Notes: generated by a model not told the origin, from the letters alone. A stretch of 64,000 bases of DNA from Acanthosepion pharaonis (GCA_903632075.3 CAHIKZ030004282.1:740001-804000), one strand, 5' to 3'; numbered from the stretch's first letter, positions 42,601 through 55,007 are shown. Program-made: numbers and translations.

Positions 42601-45600
42601 GAGTGTATGCGCTAGAGAGAGAAAGAAAGAGAGAGTGTGTGAGAGAGAGAAACAGTGTGTATGCGCTAGAGAGAGAAACAAAGAGAGAGAGTGTGTGAGA
42701 GAGAGAAACAAAGTGTGTATGCGCTAGAGAGAGAAAGAAAGAGAGAGTGTGTGAGAGAGAGAAACAAAGTGTTTGCATAGAGAGAGAAACAAAGAGAGAG
42801 AGAAAGAAAGAGACAAAGAGTGTGTGAGAGAGAGAAACAAAAAGTGTGGGAGAGAGAGAAACAAAGAGTGTAGAGAGAGAGAAAAACAAAGAGAGTGTGT
42901 GAGAGAGAAACAAGAGTGTATGCGCTAGAGAGAGAAACAAAGAGAGAGAGAGAGAGAAACAAAAGAGTGATGCGCTAGAGAGAGAAACAAAGAGAGAGAG
43001 AGAGAGAAACAGTGTGAGAGAGAGAAAGAAAAGAGAGAGTGTGAGAGAGAGAGAGAAACAAAGTGTAAGAAAAGAGAGAGAAACAAAGAGAGAGGTGAGA
43101 GAGAGAGAAACAAAGTGTGTATGAGAGAGAAAGAAACAAAAGAGAGGGAGAGAGAGAAAAAAAGTGTATGCGCTAGAGAGAGAAACAAAGAGAGAGTGTG
43201 TGAGAGAGAGAAACAGTGTGTATGCGCTAGAGAGAGAAACAAAGAGAGAGTGTGTGAGAGAGAGAAACAAAGAGTGTATGCGCTAGAGAGAGAGAGAAAG
43301 AAAGAGAGTGTGAGAGAGAGAGAAACAAAGAGAGTATGCTAGAGAGAGAAAGAAAAGAGGAAGAGAGAGAAACAAAGAGAGAGAAAGAAAAGGGTAAGAA
43401 AAGAGAGAGAGAAACAAAAAGAGTGTGTGGAAGAGAGAGAGAAACAAAAAGAGAGAGAGAAAGAGAGAGGTGAGGAGAGAGAGAAACAAAGTGTGTATGA
43501 GAGAGAGAGAAAGAAAGAGAGAGAGTGTGAGAGAGAGAGAAACAAAGAGTGTATGAGAGAGAGAGAAACAAAGAGAGAGTGAGAGAGAGAGAACAAACAG
43601 AGAGAGGAGAGAGAAGAGAGAAACAAAGAGAGAGAGAAAGAGTGGGGAGAGAGAGAGAAACAAAAAAGAGTGTGTGAGAGAGAGCAGAGAGAGAAAGAAA
43701 GAGAAACAAAGAGAGAGAGAGAAACAAAGTGTGTATGAAGAGAGAGAAAGAGAGAGAGAGAGAGAGTGTGTATGAGAGAGAGAAACAAAGAGAGTGTGAT
43801 AGAGAGAGAAAGAAAGAGTGTGAGAGAGAGAAAGAGAGAGAAAGAGAGAGAAAAGAGATGAAAGAAAAACAAAAGAGAGAGAGTGTGAGAGAGAGAAACA
43901 AAGTGTGTAAGGCTAGAGAGAGAAACAAAGAGAGAGGTGTGTGAGAGAGAAACAAAAGAGTGTAGAGCGCTAGAGAGAGAGAAACAAAGAGAGAGTGAGT
44001 GAGAGAGAGAGAAACAAAGTGTATGCGCTAGAGAGAGAAGAAAAGAGAGAGTGTGTGAGAGAGAGAGAAAAGTGTATGCGCTAGAGAGAGAAAGAAAGAG
44101 AAGAGAGAGAAAAACAAGTGTGAGAGAGAAAGAAAAAAGAGAGAGTGTATTGAGAGAAAGGAAAAGAGTGTAAATGCGCAGAGAGAGAAACAAAAAGAGA
44201 GTGTGTGAGAGAGAAACAAAAGTGTATGCGCTAGAGAGAGAAACAAAGAGAGAGAGGAGAGAGAGAAACAAGTGTGAGTAGCTAAAAAGAGAGAAAAAAA
44301 AGAGAGTGTGTGAGAGAGAGAAAAAGAAAGAAAGAGAGAAAGAAAGAAAAGAGAGAGAAAAAAATAAGAGTGTGAGAGAGAGTCCAAGAGAGAGAGAGAG
44401 TGTGGAGAGAGAGAAACAAAGTGTGTATGCGCAAAGAGAGAGAGAGAGAGAAACCAAGAGGCAGTGCTAGAGAGAGAAAAAAAGAGTGTGTGAGAGAGAG
44501 AAACAGTGATGAGCTAGAGAGAGAAAGAAAGAGAGAGTGTGTGAGAGAGAGAGAGAAACAATGCGCTAGAGAGAGAAACAAAGAGAGGGAGAGAGAGAAA
44601 CAAAGTATGAGAAGAGAAACAAAAGAGAGGTGAGAGAGAGAAACAGTAATAGGCTAGAGAGAGAGAAAAAAGAGAGAGAGGGTGAGAGAGAGAAAGTGCA
44701 ACAACTAGCTAGAGAGAGAAACAAAGAGAGAAAAAAAGAGAGAGAAACAAAGAGAGTGCTAGAAAGAGAAACAAAGAAGAGAGAGAAAGAGAAAAAGTGG
44801 AAAAGAAAGAAAGAGAGAAAGAAAGAGAGATGTGTGAGAGAGAGAGAAAAGAAAACAGTGTGAGAGAGAGAAACAAAGAAAAGAGAATTGAGAGAGAGTG
44901 AAAGAAGAGAAACAAAGTGTGTGCGCTAGAGAGAGAAACAAAGAGAGAGAAAGAGAGAGAGAGAACAAACATGTATGCCTAGCGCTAGAGAGAGAAACAA
45001 AGAGAGAGAGAGAGAGAAACAAAAGGGTATGCGCTAGAGAGAGAGAAAAAGAGAGTGTGAGAGAGAGAGAAACAGTGTAAAGCTAGAGAGAGAAACAAAG
45101 AGAGTGTGTGAGAGAAAGAAAGAGTGTGTATGCTAGAGAGAGAAACAAAGAGAGAGTGTGTGAGAGAGAGAGAGCTAGAAAAGAAAGAAAGAGTGTGGAG
45201 AGAGAGAAAGAAACAAAGATAGTATAGAGAGAGAAACAAAAGAGAGAGTGTGTGGAGAGAGAGAAACAGAGAGAAACAAAGAGAGAGTGTGCTAGAGAGA
45301 GAAAGAAAGAAAGAGAGAGAAGTTAGAGAGAGAGAAAAAGAAAAGAAAGAATTGTGTGAGAGAGAAAACAGTGTGTAGGAAAGAGAGAAAGAAAAAAGAG
45401 AGAGTGTGAGAGAGAGAGAAACAGTGTGTATGCGCTAGAGAGAGAAAAAAAAGAGAGAGTGTGAGAGAGAGAGAAACAGTGTGATGCAGAGAGCAAGAGA
45501 GAAAGAAAGAAAGAGAGTGTGAGAGAGAGAAACAAAGAAAGATGCGCTAGAGAGAGAAACAAAGAGAGAGAGTGTGAGAGAGAGAAAACAAAGAGTGTAG

Positions 45601-46037
45601 CTAGAGAGAGAGAAAAAAAGAGAAAGAGAGAGAGAAAGAGTGTGTGAGAGAGAGAGAAACAAAGAGAGAGTGTGAGAGAGAGAGACAAAGTGTGTATTGA
45701 GAGAGAGAGAAACAAAGAGAGAAAGAGAGAGAAACAAAGTGTGAGAGAGAGAGAGAAACAAAAGAGTGTGAGAGAGAGAAAGAAAGAATGTGGAGAAAAG
45801 AGAGAAAACAAAGAGAGAGAGAGAGAGAAAAAGAAAGAGTGAGGAGAGAGAGAGAGAAAAGAAAGAGAGAAAGTGTGAGAGAGAGAAAAAAAGAGGTATG
45901 CGCTAGAGAGAGAAACAAAGAAGAGTGTGTGAGAGAGAGAGAAACAAGGTGTGTATGCGCTAGAGAGAGAAACACAAGAGAGAGAGTGTGTGAGAGAGAG
46001 AAAACAAAAGAGAGAGAGAGAAAGAAGAATGTGTGAT

Positions 46038-46072
<35 letters not shown>

Positions 46073-49000
46073 CAAGAGAGAGAAACAAAGTGTGTATGAG
46101 AGAGAAACAAAGAGAGAGTGTGAGAGAGAGAGAGAAAAGCTCAGTATAGAGAGAATTAAAAAGAGAGAGTGGAGAGAGAGAGAAACAAAAGATGGGAGAG
46201 AGAGAGAAAGAAAGAGAGAGAGTGTGTATGAGAGAGAGAGAAAAAAGAAGTGAGAGAGAAAGAGAGAGTATAACAAAGAGAGAAAACAAAAGAGAGTGTG
46301 AGAGAGAGAGAACAAAGTGTAATGGGAGCTAGAGAGAGAGAAACAAAGAGAGAGTGTGAGAGAGAGAAACAAAGAGTGTATGTGCTAGAGAGAGAAAGAA
46401 AGAGAGAGTGTGGAGAGAGAGAAACAGTGTGTATGCGCTAGAGAGAGAGAAAGAGAAAGAGAGAAAGTGTGTGAGAGAGAGAGAAACAAAGAGAGTATGT
46501 GCTAGAGAGAGAAACAAAGAGAGAGCTAGAGAGAGAGAGAGAAAGAGAGGGAGAGAGAGCTAGAGAGAGAAAGAAAGAGAGTGTGTGAGAGAGAGAAACA
46601 AAGTGAGAGATTTTAGAGAGAGAGAAACAAAGAGAGAGGGTGTGGGAGAGAGAGAAACAGTGTGTGCTAAGAGAGAGAAAGAAAGAGAGAGTGGGAGAGA
46701 GAGAAACAAAGTGTGTATGCGCTAGAGAGAGAAAAAAAAGAGAGAGGTGTGAGAGAGAGAAACAGTGGTATGAAAGCTAGAGAGAGTGAAAGAAAGAGAG
46801 AGTGAGAGAGAGAGAGAAACAAAGAAGAGAAAGAAAGAAGTAGAGAGAGAGAAACAAAGAGAGAGAGAAACAAAGAGAGAGAAAGAGAGAGAGTAGTGTG
46901 TAAGAGAGAGAAAGAGAGAGAGTGTGAGAGAGAAAAAAGTGTGAATGCGCTAGAGAGAGAAACAAAAAACAGTGTGAGAGAGAGAAACAAAAGTGTGTAT
47001 GCGCTAGAGAGAGAGAAAAAAGAGAGTGGGAGAGAGAGAAAGGGTGATTGCGCTAGAGAGAGAAACAAAAGAGAGAGTGTGAGAGAGAGAAACAAAGAGT
47101 GTATGCGCTAGAGAGAGAAAGAAAGAGAGTGTGTGAGAGAGAGAAAAACAGTGTGGGGCTAGAGAGAGAAAGAAAGAGAGAGAGTGTGAGAGAGAGAAAC
47201 AAAGTGTGTAAGGGGATAGAGAGAGAAACAAAAGAGAGAGTGTGGGAGAGAGAAAAAAGAGAGTATGCGCTAGAGAGAGAAAAAAGAGAGAGAGGGGAGA
47301 GAGAGAAAAAAGTGTGTATGCGCTAGAGAGAGAACAAAGAGAGAGTGTGAGAGAGAAACAAAAAGTGTATGCGCTAGAGAGAGAGAAAAAAGAGAGAGTG
47401 TGTGAGAGAGAGAGAAACAAAGTGTGTATGCGCTAGAGAGAGAAACAAAAGAGAGAGTGTGTGAGAGAGAGAGAAACAAAGTGTGTATGCGCTGAGAGAG
47501 AGAAAGAAAAGAGAGTGTGAGAGAGAGAGAAACAAAAGAGTATGCGCTGAGAGAGAGAAACAAAGAGAGAGTGGGTGAGAGAGAAACAAAGTGTGTATGC
47601 GCTAGAGAGAGAGAAAAAAGAGAGAGGTGTGAGAGAGAAACAAAGTGTATGCATCCAAAGAGAGAGAAACAAAGAGAGTGTGTGAGAGAGAGAGAAACAG
47701 TGTGTATGCGCTAGAGAGAGAGAAAAAAGAGAGTGTGTGAGAGAGAAACAGTGTGTATGCTAGAGAGAGAAACAAAGAGAGAGTGTGTGAGAGAGAGAAA
47801 CAAAAGAGTGTATGAGAAAACAAGAGAGAGAAAGAGAAAGAGAACAGGTAGAGAGAGAGAGAGAGAACAGTGAGAGAGAGAGAAACAGTGTGTATGCGAG
47901 AGAGAAAAGAGAGAGAGTATGAGAGAGAGAGAAACAAAGAGTGTATGCGCTAGAGAGAGAAACAAAGAGAGAGTGTGTGAGAGAGAAACAAAAGTGTATG
48001 CGCTAGAGAGAGAAAGAAAAGAGAGAGGAGAGAGAGAAACAGTGTTTTTGCGCTAGAGAGAGAAAAAAAAGAGAGAGTGGAGAGAGAGAAACAGTGTGTA
48101 AGTATGTGCTAGAGAGAGAGGGGAAAAGAGAGGTGTGAGAGAGAGCGCTAGAGACAGAGAAACAAAGAGAGAGTGGGAGAGAGAGAAACAAGTGTGTATT
48201 TTAAGTAGAGAGAGAAACAAGAGATGGAGAGAGAGAAACAAAGTGTGCTAGAGAGAGAAAGAAAAGAGAGAAAGAAAGAGAAACAAAGTGTGTGTATGTG
48301 AGAGAGAGAGAAAGAGAGAGAGGGTGAGAGAGAGAAAAAATTGTAAAAATTATAGAGAGAGAAACAAAGAGAGAGTGTGTGAGAGAGAGAAGAGATTTTA
48401 AAGAGAGAGAAACAAAGAGAGAGAGAGAACTTGAGAGTGTGGGGGAGAGAGAGAAAGACAAGAGAGAGAGAAACATAGAACCAATCCTAGAGAGAGAAAC
48501 AAAGTGTGTATATAGAGAGAGAAACAAAGATATATATGTGAGAGAGAGAAAACAAAGAGAGAGTGTGAGAGAGAGAAACAAAGCAAGGAGAGAGAAAGTG
48601 GAGAGAGCGAAACTAGCTAGAGAGAGAAACAAAGAGAGAGTGTGTGGAGAGAGAGAAACAAAGAGTGTATGCGCTAGAGAGAGAAACAAAGAGAGAGAGA
48701 GTGAGAGAGAGAGAGAGAAACAAAGAGAGTGTAGAGAGAGAAACAAAGTAAGGCTTAGAGAGAGAAAAGAAAGAAAGAGGGAGAGAGAGAAACAAAGAGG
48801 TATGAGAGAGAGAGAAAGAAAGAGAGAGTGGAGAGAGAGAAACAGTGTATGCGCCAGAGAGAGAAACAAAGAGAGAGAGAATGTGTGAGAGAGAAACAAA
48901 GTGTGTATGCGCTAGAGAGAGAAAGAAAGAGAGAGTGTGAGAGAGAGAAACAGGTGTGTAAGGGCGCTAGAGAGAGAAACAAAAAGAGAGCTAGAGAGAG

Positions 49001-49600
49001 AGAAACAAAGTGTGTATGCGCTAGAGAGAGAAACAAAGAGAGAGTGTGAGAGAGAGAAACAAAGAGTGTATGCGCTAGAGAGAGAAAGAAAGAGAGAATG
49101 TGTGAGAGAGAAACAGTGTGTATGGGCTAGAGAGAGAGAAACAAAGAGAGAGAGTGTGGAGAGAGAGTGTGTATGCTAGAGAGAGAAACAAAGAGAGAGT
49201 GTGTGAGAGAGAGAAACGCTAGAGAGAGAGAAAAGAGAGTGTGTGTGAGAGAGAGAAACAGTGTGTAAGCAGAGAGAGAAACAAAGAGAGAGTGTGAGAG
49301 AGAGAAACAAAGTGTGTATGCGCTAGAGAGAGAAACAAAGAGAGAGTGTGTGAGAGAGAGAAACAAAGAGTGTATGCGCTAGAGAGAGAAACAAAGAGAG
49401 AGTGTGTGAGAGAGAGAAACAAAGTGTGTATGCGCTAGAGAGAGGAACAAAGAGAGGGTGTGTGTGTGAGAGAGAGAGAGAGAGATGGAGAGAGTAACAA
49501 AGAAAGCGTAAGTGAGTGCAACAAAGAAAGTATGAGAGAAAGAAACACAGAAAGTATGAGGGAGAGAATCAAAGAGTGTAAGAGAGAGCAAAAAACAGTA
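39625..49600. repeat. Purine-rich minisatellite, about 10 kb
   Basis: The plus strand is almost only A and G, with regular GTGTG and GCGCTAGAG islands. The main unit is ~54 bp: GTGTATGCGCTAGAGAGAGA, AACAAAGAGAGAGTGTGTGA and GAGAGAGAAACAAA in that order, often shortened or lengthened. Long open frames exist on both strands (SLSHTLSLFLSL-type on minus, ALERETKRECVRER-type on plus) because the composition has few stop codons. Neither shows a start context, domain or conserved length, so they are not genes. The edges are plain GA repeats; the ~54-bp unit dominates the centre. Confidence 0.95.
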
Positions 49601-49724
49601 GAACTCGTAGAAATACTTTTATATTGAATTTTTGTGTTACCACGACTATTAGACTATCAACAATACAGCAAGGAACAAAGTAAGAAGAGTGAGAGAAAAA
49701 CCAAGGATGAGAACACTCTCTGAA
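49601..49724. other. Spacer
   Basis: Short non-repetitive DNA between the array and the Helitron-like element. Confidence 0.4.
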
Positions 49725-49745
49725 TCTCTCTCTATAAAAGGCAGG

Positions 49746-49801
<56 letters not shown>

Positions 49802-50545
49802 CGAATGCACGGCCGCAACTTTCGACGGATTTGCACCAAAGTTTACATGCACATGCTCCAAGTTAGTGGGAAGGCCAAGACCGACTTTGCATTTCCCAAC
49901 TCCCATCGATTGTGGAAATAATAGATTTTTTCATGCTTCTACGGCAGTTTTCATGTAGTTTGCGGCCATTTTGTACTGGTCAGAGTGAGAGCCTATAGCT
50001 GGCTGCCACGAATACGCAGGAAGATTCTACTGGTCAACGTGAGAACTAACAGCTGACTGACACGAATGTTAACTAGCATGCTAGCATGCAAAAAAAAAAA
50101 AAAAAAAATCGATAGCTGCATTCTTCACAAATGGGAAAAATTTAAATCTGCATGGCACTTTACTCCAATTGGCTCATTCGCTTGCTTAAACTCAACGTTG
50201 ATTCTGATTCAACAGAACTGGTTTGGGTGTGAAATAGTATTTGTTAACATTCTTTTTTCATTCGGTTTTTCCAGTTACGAGTCCTTTTTTTTTAAAGCTG
50301 ATCGTTTTGTGTTCATTTTGTTTAGTTCTTTTTTCATAACAGATTTAATGTTTAGTATAGAGCTTAGAAAAAATTCACAGTGTGAGATAGGCAAGAAGTA
50401 AGGCATGTAGCAACATCAGCACGGAAAATGGCACTCCTTTAAAGGCAAGGAAGGGCAAAAATATTTTAAGTCATGTGATAGCGATTGCTGTATGAGTCGT
50501 ACGATTTTTGAATCAAGCACAGGCAACGCCGGGCCATGCTGCTAG
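49725..50545 (+). mobile_element. Helitron-like non-autonomous element with TC...CTAG ends
   Basis: Begins TCTCTCTCTATAAAAGGCAG after an A, contains a (TG)n tract, and ends GGCAACGCCGGGCCATGCTG + CTAG before a T. A 5' TC, a 3' CTRR end with a GC-rich hairpin just upstream, and insertion between A and T are Helitron hallmarks. The frames inside have no Rep/helicase motifs. It is related at its ends to the elements at 6.33 and 23.24 kb. Confidence 0.55.
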
Positions 50546-50929
50546 TTGTAACAAATAACAATGACTGAATTTCTCATTAATTTTTGTTGTTTCGCTCATA
50601 TTGGGAAATCTAACTTTGAACACTAAAACAAAGAACAATGGGAGAAAAACGACTGTTTCCCATCTTAATTGACAAAAGATAAATTATGTCTATCTTAATA
50701 CATCTAATCAAGATCAGGAGCCATGATAGCCATGCCTGACGTAGCATGATGCTATCATAATTTTTATAACCCAATGATAACAGGCGTCTACCATAAGTGA
50801 TTAAGTAAAGTACTTCTCAAATCTACAGCACGATTCTCAATAGCAATATTCTTTCCTTCGATGTAGCACGATCAAATAGCATCAACTTAACACGAGTTCT
50901 CCGCCTTCAATATCGAATAACATTAAAAA
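50546..50929. other. No recognisable feature
   Basis: No supported gene or repeat. Confidence 0.4.
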
Positions 50930-51432
50930 GCCTAGTATTCTTGATAGTCTCCAGAGGTGGGTATGCAATATAATTGGCCCTGCTCTGGAATCTCGTCTAC
51001 AGTCACTTTCTCACAGACGCGCCGTCGCCTCTCTCTGTCTGTTTTACAAATACTTTCATGGCAATTGCTCCGAGGAGCTGCATTCGCTGGTTCCCAGACT
51101 TCATGAGTTCAAGCCCCCTACGAGGCTGGCATTGTGCTCTCACCCCATCACTGTCGAAAGTCCTAAATGTAGCCGTCTCTTCTACTCCAATAGCTTCATG
51201 TCTCGCACCTCTCGCCTGTGGAACTCCCTTCCCTATTCCAGTTTCCCTGAGAGCTATAATCTCCAGCTATTCAAATGTAATGTCAATCGACATCTCCAGT
51301 TACCTTGATCTATCCACTACCCTTCTCCTCATCCTTTCTTCTATCACTCCTATCTGATCTTGCTCCAAATTTTCTGTAACCCCTTGCGTCCTAGTGGCTT
51401 CCCGCCTTGCTTGGGGTGAAACGCTTAAAAAA
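50930..51432 (+). pseudogene. LINE 3' end, best preserved reverse-transcriptase tail
   Basis: The plus strand encodes ASLCLFYKYFHGNCSEELHS, VPRLHEFKPPTRLALCSHPI, SRLFYSNSFMSRTSRLWNSL and PESYNLQLFKCNVNRHLQLP, then a stop near 51307 and the 3' tail GCTTGGGGTGAAACGCTT. It is the C-terminus of a non-LTR retrotransposon polyprotein of the family seen at 16.6, 30.7, 31.4, 38.3 and 61.2 kb. About 110 codons are nearly uninterrupted, making this the youngest looking copy. It is 5'-truncated, so it has no catalytic domain. Confidence 0.8.
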
Positions 51433-51639
51433 AAATAGTATAACAAACTTTGTGAACACTGAATTCTAAAGTTGTTGTTACCTAGGGAAGGTTACTGAAT
51501 AGAATAATCAAACGAAGGTTGATAATGAACGATAATACTTAGGACAAGAACAACACATATAAGATTCGCCAGCGGCGAGCAGAAGATGTAGTTAACTGCT
51601 AGAAGTGAATCAAGTATATGCTACAATAAATCTCAAACT
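51433..51639. other. No recognisable feature
   Basis: Spacer. Confidence 0.4.
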
Positions 51640-52117
51640 TTAGGACATCTACCAATCGCCCCACGCGGTCAGATGCGGCACAATGCCGAATTTAATGTGA
51701 AGTATCCGAGCCCGTAGCCTCGGCCAAAAATTCCCCATAGACCCCGTATAAAACTGGGCCAGGTAGTTGTTTCCTCAAGACAAGATTCTACCCTTCGACA
51801 TAGCATCGTCTGGGGATCTTCTCTGCCCGGAAGCAGAGAGTTTGACCAGCACAGATAGAGACGAATCTCCGACTGTAGAATATCTACCAACCGCTCCACG
51901 AGGTCAGACGTGGCACAAGGCCGAATTTAATGTGGGGTATGCGAACCCATAGGCTCGGCCAAAAATTCTACGTTGACTTCGTATAAAACGGGGTCGGGTA
52001 GCTTTTTCTCGATACGAGACTCTGCCCTTCGACATAGCCGCGTGTGGGGACCCTCTCTGCCAGGAAGCAGAGAGTTTGACCAGCACGGCTGGAGACGAAT
52101 CTCCGACTGCAGACCAA
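51640..52117 (+). mobile_element. SINE family 3, tandem dimer
   Basis: Two ~238-bp units in direct tandem (CTACCAATCGCCCCACG at 51649 and CTACCAACCGCTCCACG at 51887), each with GGCACAA..GCCGAATTTAAT, CTCGGCCAAAAATTC and GAAGCAGAGAGTTTGACCAG. The unit corresponds to the 243-bp insert at 16846-17088. The units differ at many positions, so the dimer is not a recent duplication. Confidence 0.65.
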
Positions 52118-52179
52118 CATACAGTATTTACTACTGTATTTATGTGAATGGGGACATACCTATTATTATCATCCATAGG
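52118..52179. other. Spacer
   Basis: Short DNA between the dimer and the LTR. Confidence 0.4.
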
Positions 52180-52447
52180 TGTTGTGGTACGATCCACCTA
52201 ATTTACATAGTGGAGTACCGACCATATAAATATGGTTGGTACCGGGAAGACGGGGGAGGAAGATGAGATCCAATCCAGAGACTCTGCCCGACTGCGACTA
52301 AGTCAACCCATTCTACAGGAACGGTCTTCCCAAGAATATACCAAACTATCTGTAAATATTGTGTACACGTTCTTGTGTCAATACATTTTGTTTAAGTACA
52401 TTTTGTGTTGTATTATTATTATTCCATGCTTTATTCAAGTTTCAACA
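52180..52447 (+). mobile_element. Solo LTR (268 bp), family A
   Basis: Starts TGTTG, ends CAACA, flanked by ATAGG and ATAGA (four of five bases match). It has a TATA-like CCATATAAATATGG at about 52223 and pairs along its full length with the minus-strand copy at 36535-36801. The pair lies about 15.6 kb apart in inverted orientation. Confidence 0.75.
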
Positions 52448-53703
52448 ATAGATATGCTACAACAAAAATTATGGCATGCAAATTCAAATCAGTTTCAAAA
52501 TATCTTTTTATTTTATTTCCTTGAATATGCAGAAGTTTTATTTAACAGCTGAAGACCAGTTAAAATAGTTGGGATATAAAGTAACAATCAAAATGACGAT
52601 ACATTTCAAAACTAACGAAAAACGAATGAAAATATTGCATGTTATTTCTAAATAATTTAAGAGTATTACTAGAAATCTAAAAACTAAAGAAGACCAGATC
52701 AGCAATATAGATTAAAAGTGGGACTAAATTTCATTAAAAAAATTTAATGGGACCTAATTTCATTCATAAATAAATTAGAAACCAACTGCATTATATAATA
52801 AAAAAAAAGTAGTTCATAAAAAGGTTACCAATTACGTTAAAAAAAGAATAGAGCCCAAGTACTTAAAAAAAAATAGTACCCAGTTACGTTAATAAAAATG
52901 CAACCCATTAATGTATAATGGTTAAAATAGCCTACTTATTTTTATTACGTAAGAATCTCAAAATAATGAGCGGCTTTTTTTTTTGTCATTCAACCACTGT
53001 GTGTATAACCAACGGTCGACTGTCGTTTCAACCGACACGATGACATCAGAATCTAGAGCAAAGGGCATGTCTGATCACTTGACCTCTGAATGTGAGCCAA
53101 TGGTGAGACGAAGGTCGTGCATTTTCTCCAACTAATCTTTATGGTACTTAGCAATTACGACATCGTCAAGATCACAGGAAAATATTTGAAAATATTTTCT
53201 AAAGCTATTTTGCGTACAGCAGAACTATCTACTCTTACCAAATTTTATATTAAGCCTTAAACAAAATAAAAAAAATCTATGGGTCATAATTACTCAGTGC
53301 AGTTAGAAGCTGTTCATATGTGAAAAGAGGCGTAAGCAATCGTCTTACATATCCCAAATACATTCGACAAGACTTAACACGCGGACAGGATGCTACGTGG
53401 ACTGTCAAACTATGAATTTTTGGGGAGAGTTTTCGCGATTGTCAAGTCCTCATGTACTTGTCAATTGTTATCGTGCATAACTGAGTCTATGATTAATAAC
53501 AAGACATCAGTTGGTGGACGTAGAGGAGTATAATTCATACCCCTTGTCGTTCTGTAGGGTTTTTTGAGATCATCAACACAATTCTTGATAATAGACTTAT
53601 ATATCTGTTGCAAAAGTTATTAAACTAGGGGCGGGGAAGGGTCTGCTGTGGACAGACATACAACAAAATTTGGTTCATTATAATTTCTATCTCTCTCTTC
53701 TCA
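52448..53703. other. No recognisable feature
   Basis: AT-rich DNA with short internal echoes of CCAATTACGTTAA near 52830-52890. No gene. Confidence 0.4.
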
Positions 53704-53714
53704 TATATATATAC

Positions 53715-53748
<34 letters not shown>

Positions 53749-53758
53749 ATATATATAA

Positions 53759-53804
<46 letters not shown>

Positions 53805-53948
53805 GGATATATAGAAAATAGGAAAGAACTCGTTAGGTAATAATCCAAAAGTCCTTTAGTATTTTTGTTATTATTTAAAAAAACAGTGCTCGATACAAAA
53901 AAGTAGACCCTAAATATAATTATTTATTTAAAAATGATTCCATCTAAA

Positions 53949-54006
<58 letters not shown>
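53704..54006. repeat. (TA)n/(TG)n microsatellite cluster
   Basis: TA-TG-TA-TG at 53704-53802 and pure TA at 53953-54006, with a short spacer. Confidence 0.9.
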
Positions 54007-54008
<2 letters not shown>

Positions 54009-54059
54009 AGTATATGATTGTGTATACGGAATATATTCCAATAATCAACTATTACTATT

Positions 54060-54225
54060 CTTAAAAGAGTGCTCAATACAGAGTAGAGCGAATATAAAAT
54101 TCTACAATCAAGTGATGATGTTGAATATAGATTGTAGAATTCTACAATCTACATTTAACATCATCACTTGATAAAACACCATAGGTGTTGAAACAAAATG
54201 GCTATTTTTGTAGTGATTTTATAAC
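54060..54225. repeat. Palindrome with hammerhead-like fold between (TA)n tracts
   Basis: The palindrome centres on TAGAATTCTA at about 54138 with arms to about 54108 and 54168. The shared box (AGTGCTCAATAC) lies at 54069 on the minus strand. The right half contains the fold at 54163-54217. Confidence 0.7.
54163..54217 (+). ncRNA. Hammerhead-like fold with U3-A8 in place of C3-G8
   Basis: Stem I AUCAC (54163-54167) pairs with GUGAU (54213-54217). The core reads UUGAUAA (54168-54174). Stem II AACACC-AUA-GGUGUU pairs perfectly. GAAA is 54190-54193. Stem III is CAAAA/UUUUG with a 7-nt loop. The cleavage dinucleotide UA follows. The topology is complete. The usual C3 and G8, which pair in the active structure, are U and A here, so the pair is kept. 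Loss of G8 would normally reduce activity. Confidence 0.55.
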
Positions 54226-54252
54226 ATATGTATGTTATAATTTTTAAATAAA

Positions 54253-54255
<3 letters not shown>

Positions 54256-54295
<40 letters not shown>
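54256..54295. repeat. (TA)n tract
   Basis: Pure TA dinucleotides. Confidence 0.95.
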
Positions 54296-54300
<5 letters not shown>

Positions 54301-55006
54301 GGTGGATAAAGTGGGAAGAAAAAAGAGAGAAGAAGATAAAGAGGTAGAAAGAGGAAGTAGGAGAAATATATTATGACTAGGGTCAAATTAAACAAAGTAC
54401 ATCTTTCGGATCTATTTTAGACAAAATTTTGTTGTATGATGTCTTCAGTCTGGGGAGTTAGGTTGCCAGATGTAAGGGGTGATGTGGTCGCAGAAATTAT
54501 CTGTCATCCATGACTGGGTTCTACTGCTTGTGCGCAGAGTCATTTTGCCAGTCATAGAGTCTTCTAGCAGCCACCCTCTTGAACCAGGACAGTACTACCT
54601 TCTCTAGGCATTTGATGATGTAGGCCTCCATGTCGAATCAAAGGTCCCCACCGTCAAATTCGGGAGTTCTTTTCTTGTCAGAACGATCAGAGAGATTTTC
54701 GCGAAATGCCGTACCTTCGTAATCACCATTAGAATCATGCAACTCTTTCGAAATCCTCTACACTATCCTCAGATGAACACCCGAAGACTCTGAAATGTTC
54801 GAATTAGAGCTCCTGGCGCGAATTCCAAGCAGTACGTCATACCGTTTCCAAATTTCTGGTGCAATGAATTGCGTCATGGTGTTTTTTTTTTCACACAGGC
54901 GGTGTCCAAATGACCTTAATATACTAAACAGTCGACAAAATCAAAAACAAATAATGCGTATGCGCCAAATCAAATATAAAGATGGCGACAGTTTACTCAA
55001 TGCACC

Positions 55007-55007
<1 letters not shown>
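54296..55007. other. No recognisable feature
   Basis: A purine-rich stretch at 54290-54370, then unassigned DNA. No supported gene. Confidence 0.4.

Noticed and set aside
39625..49600. Open frames of up to about 370 codons on both strands
   Set aside because: They are made only of the repeat unit, occur on both strands at once and have no domain. The composition lacks stop codons.
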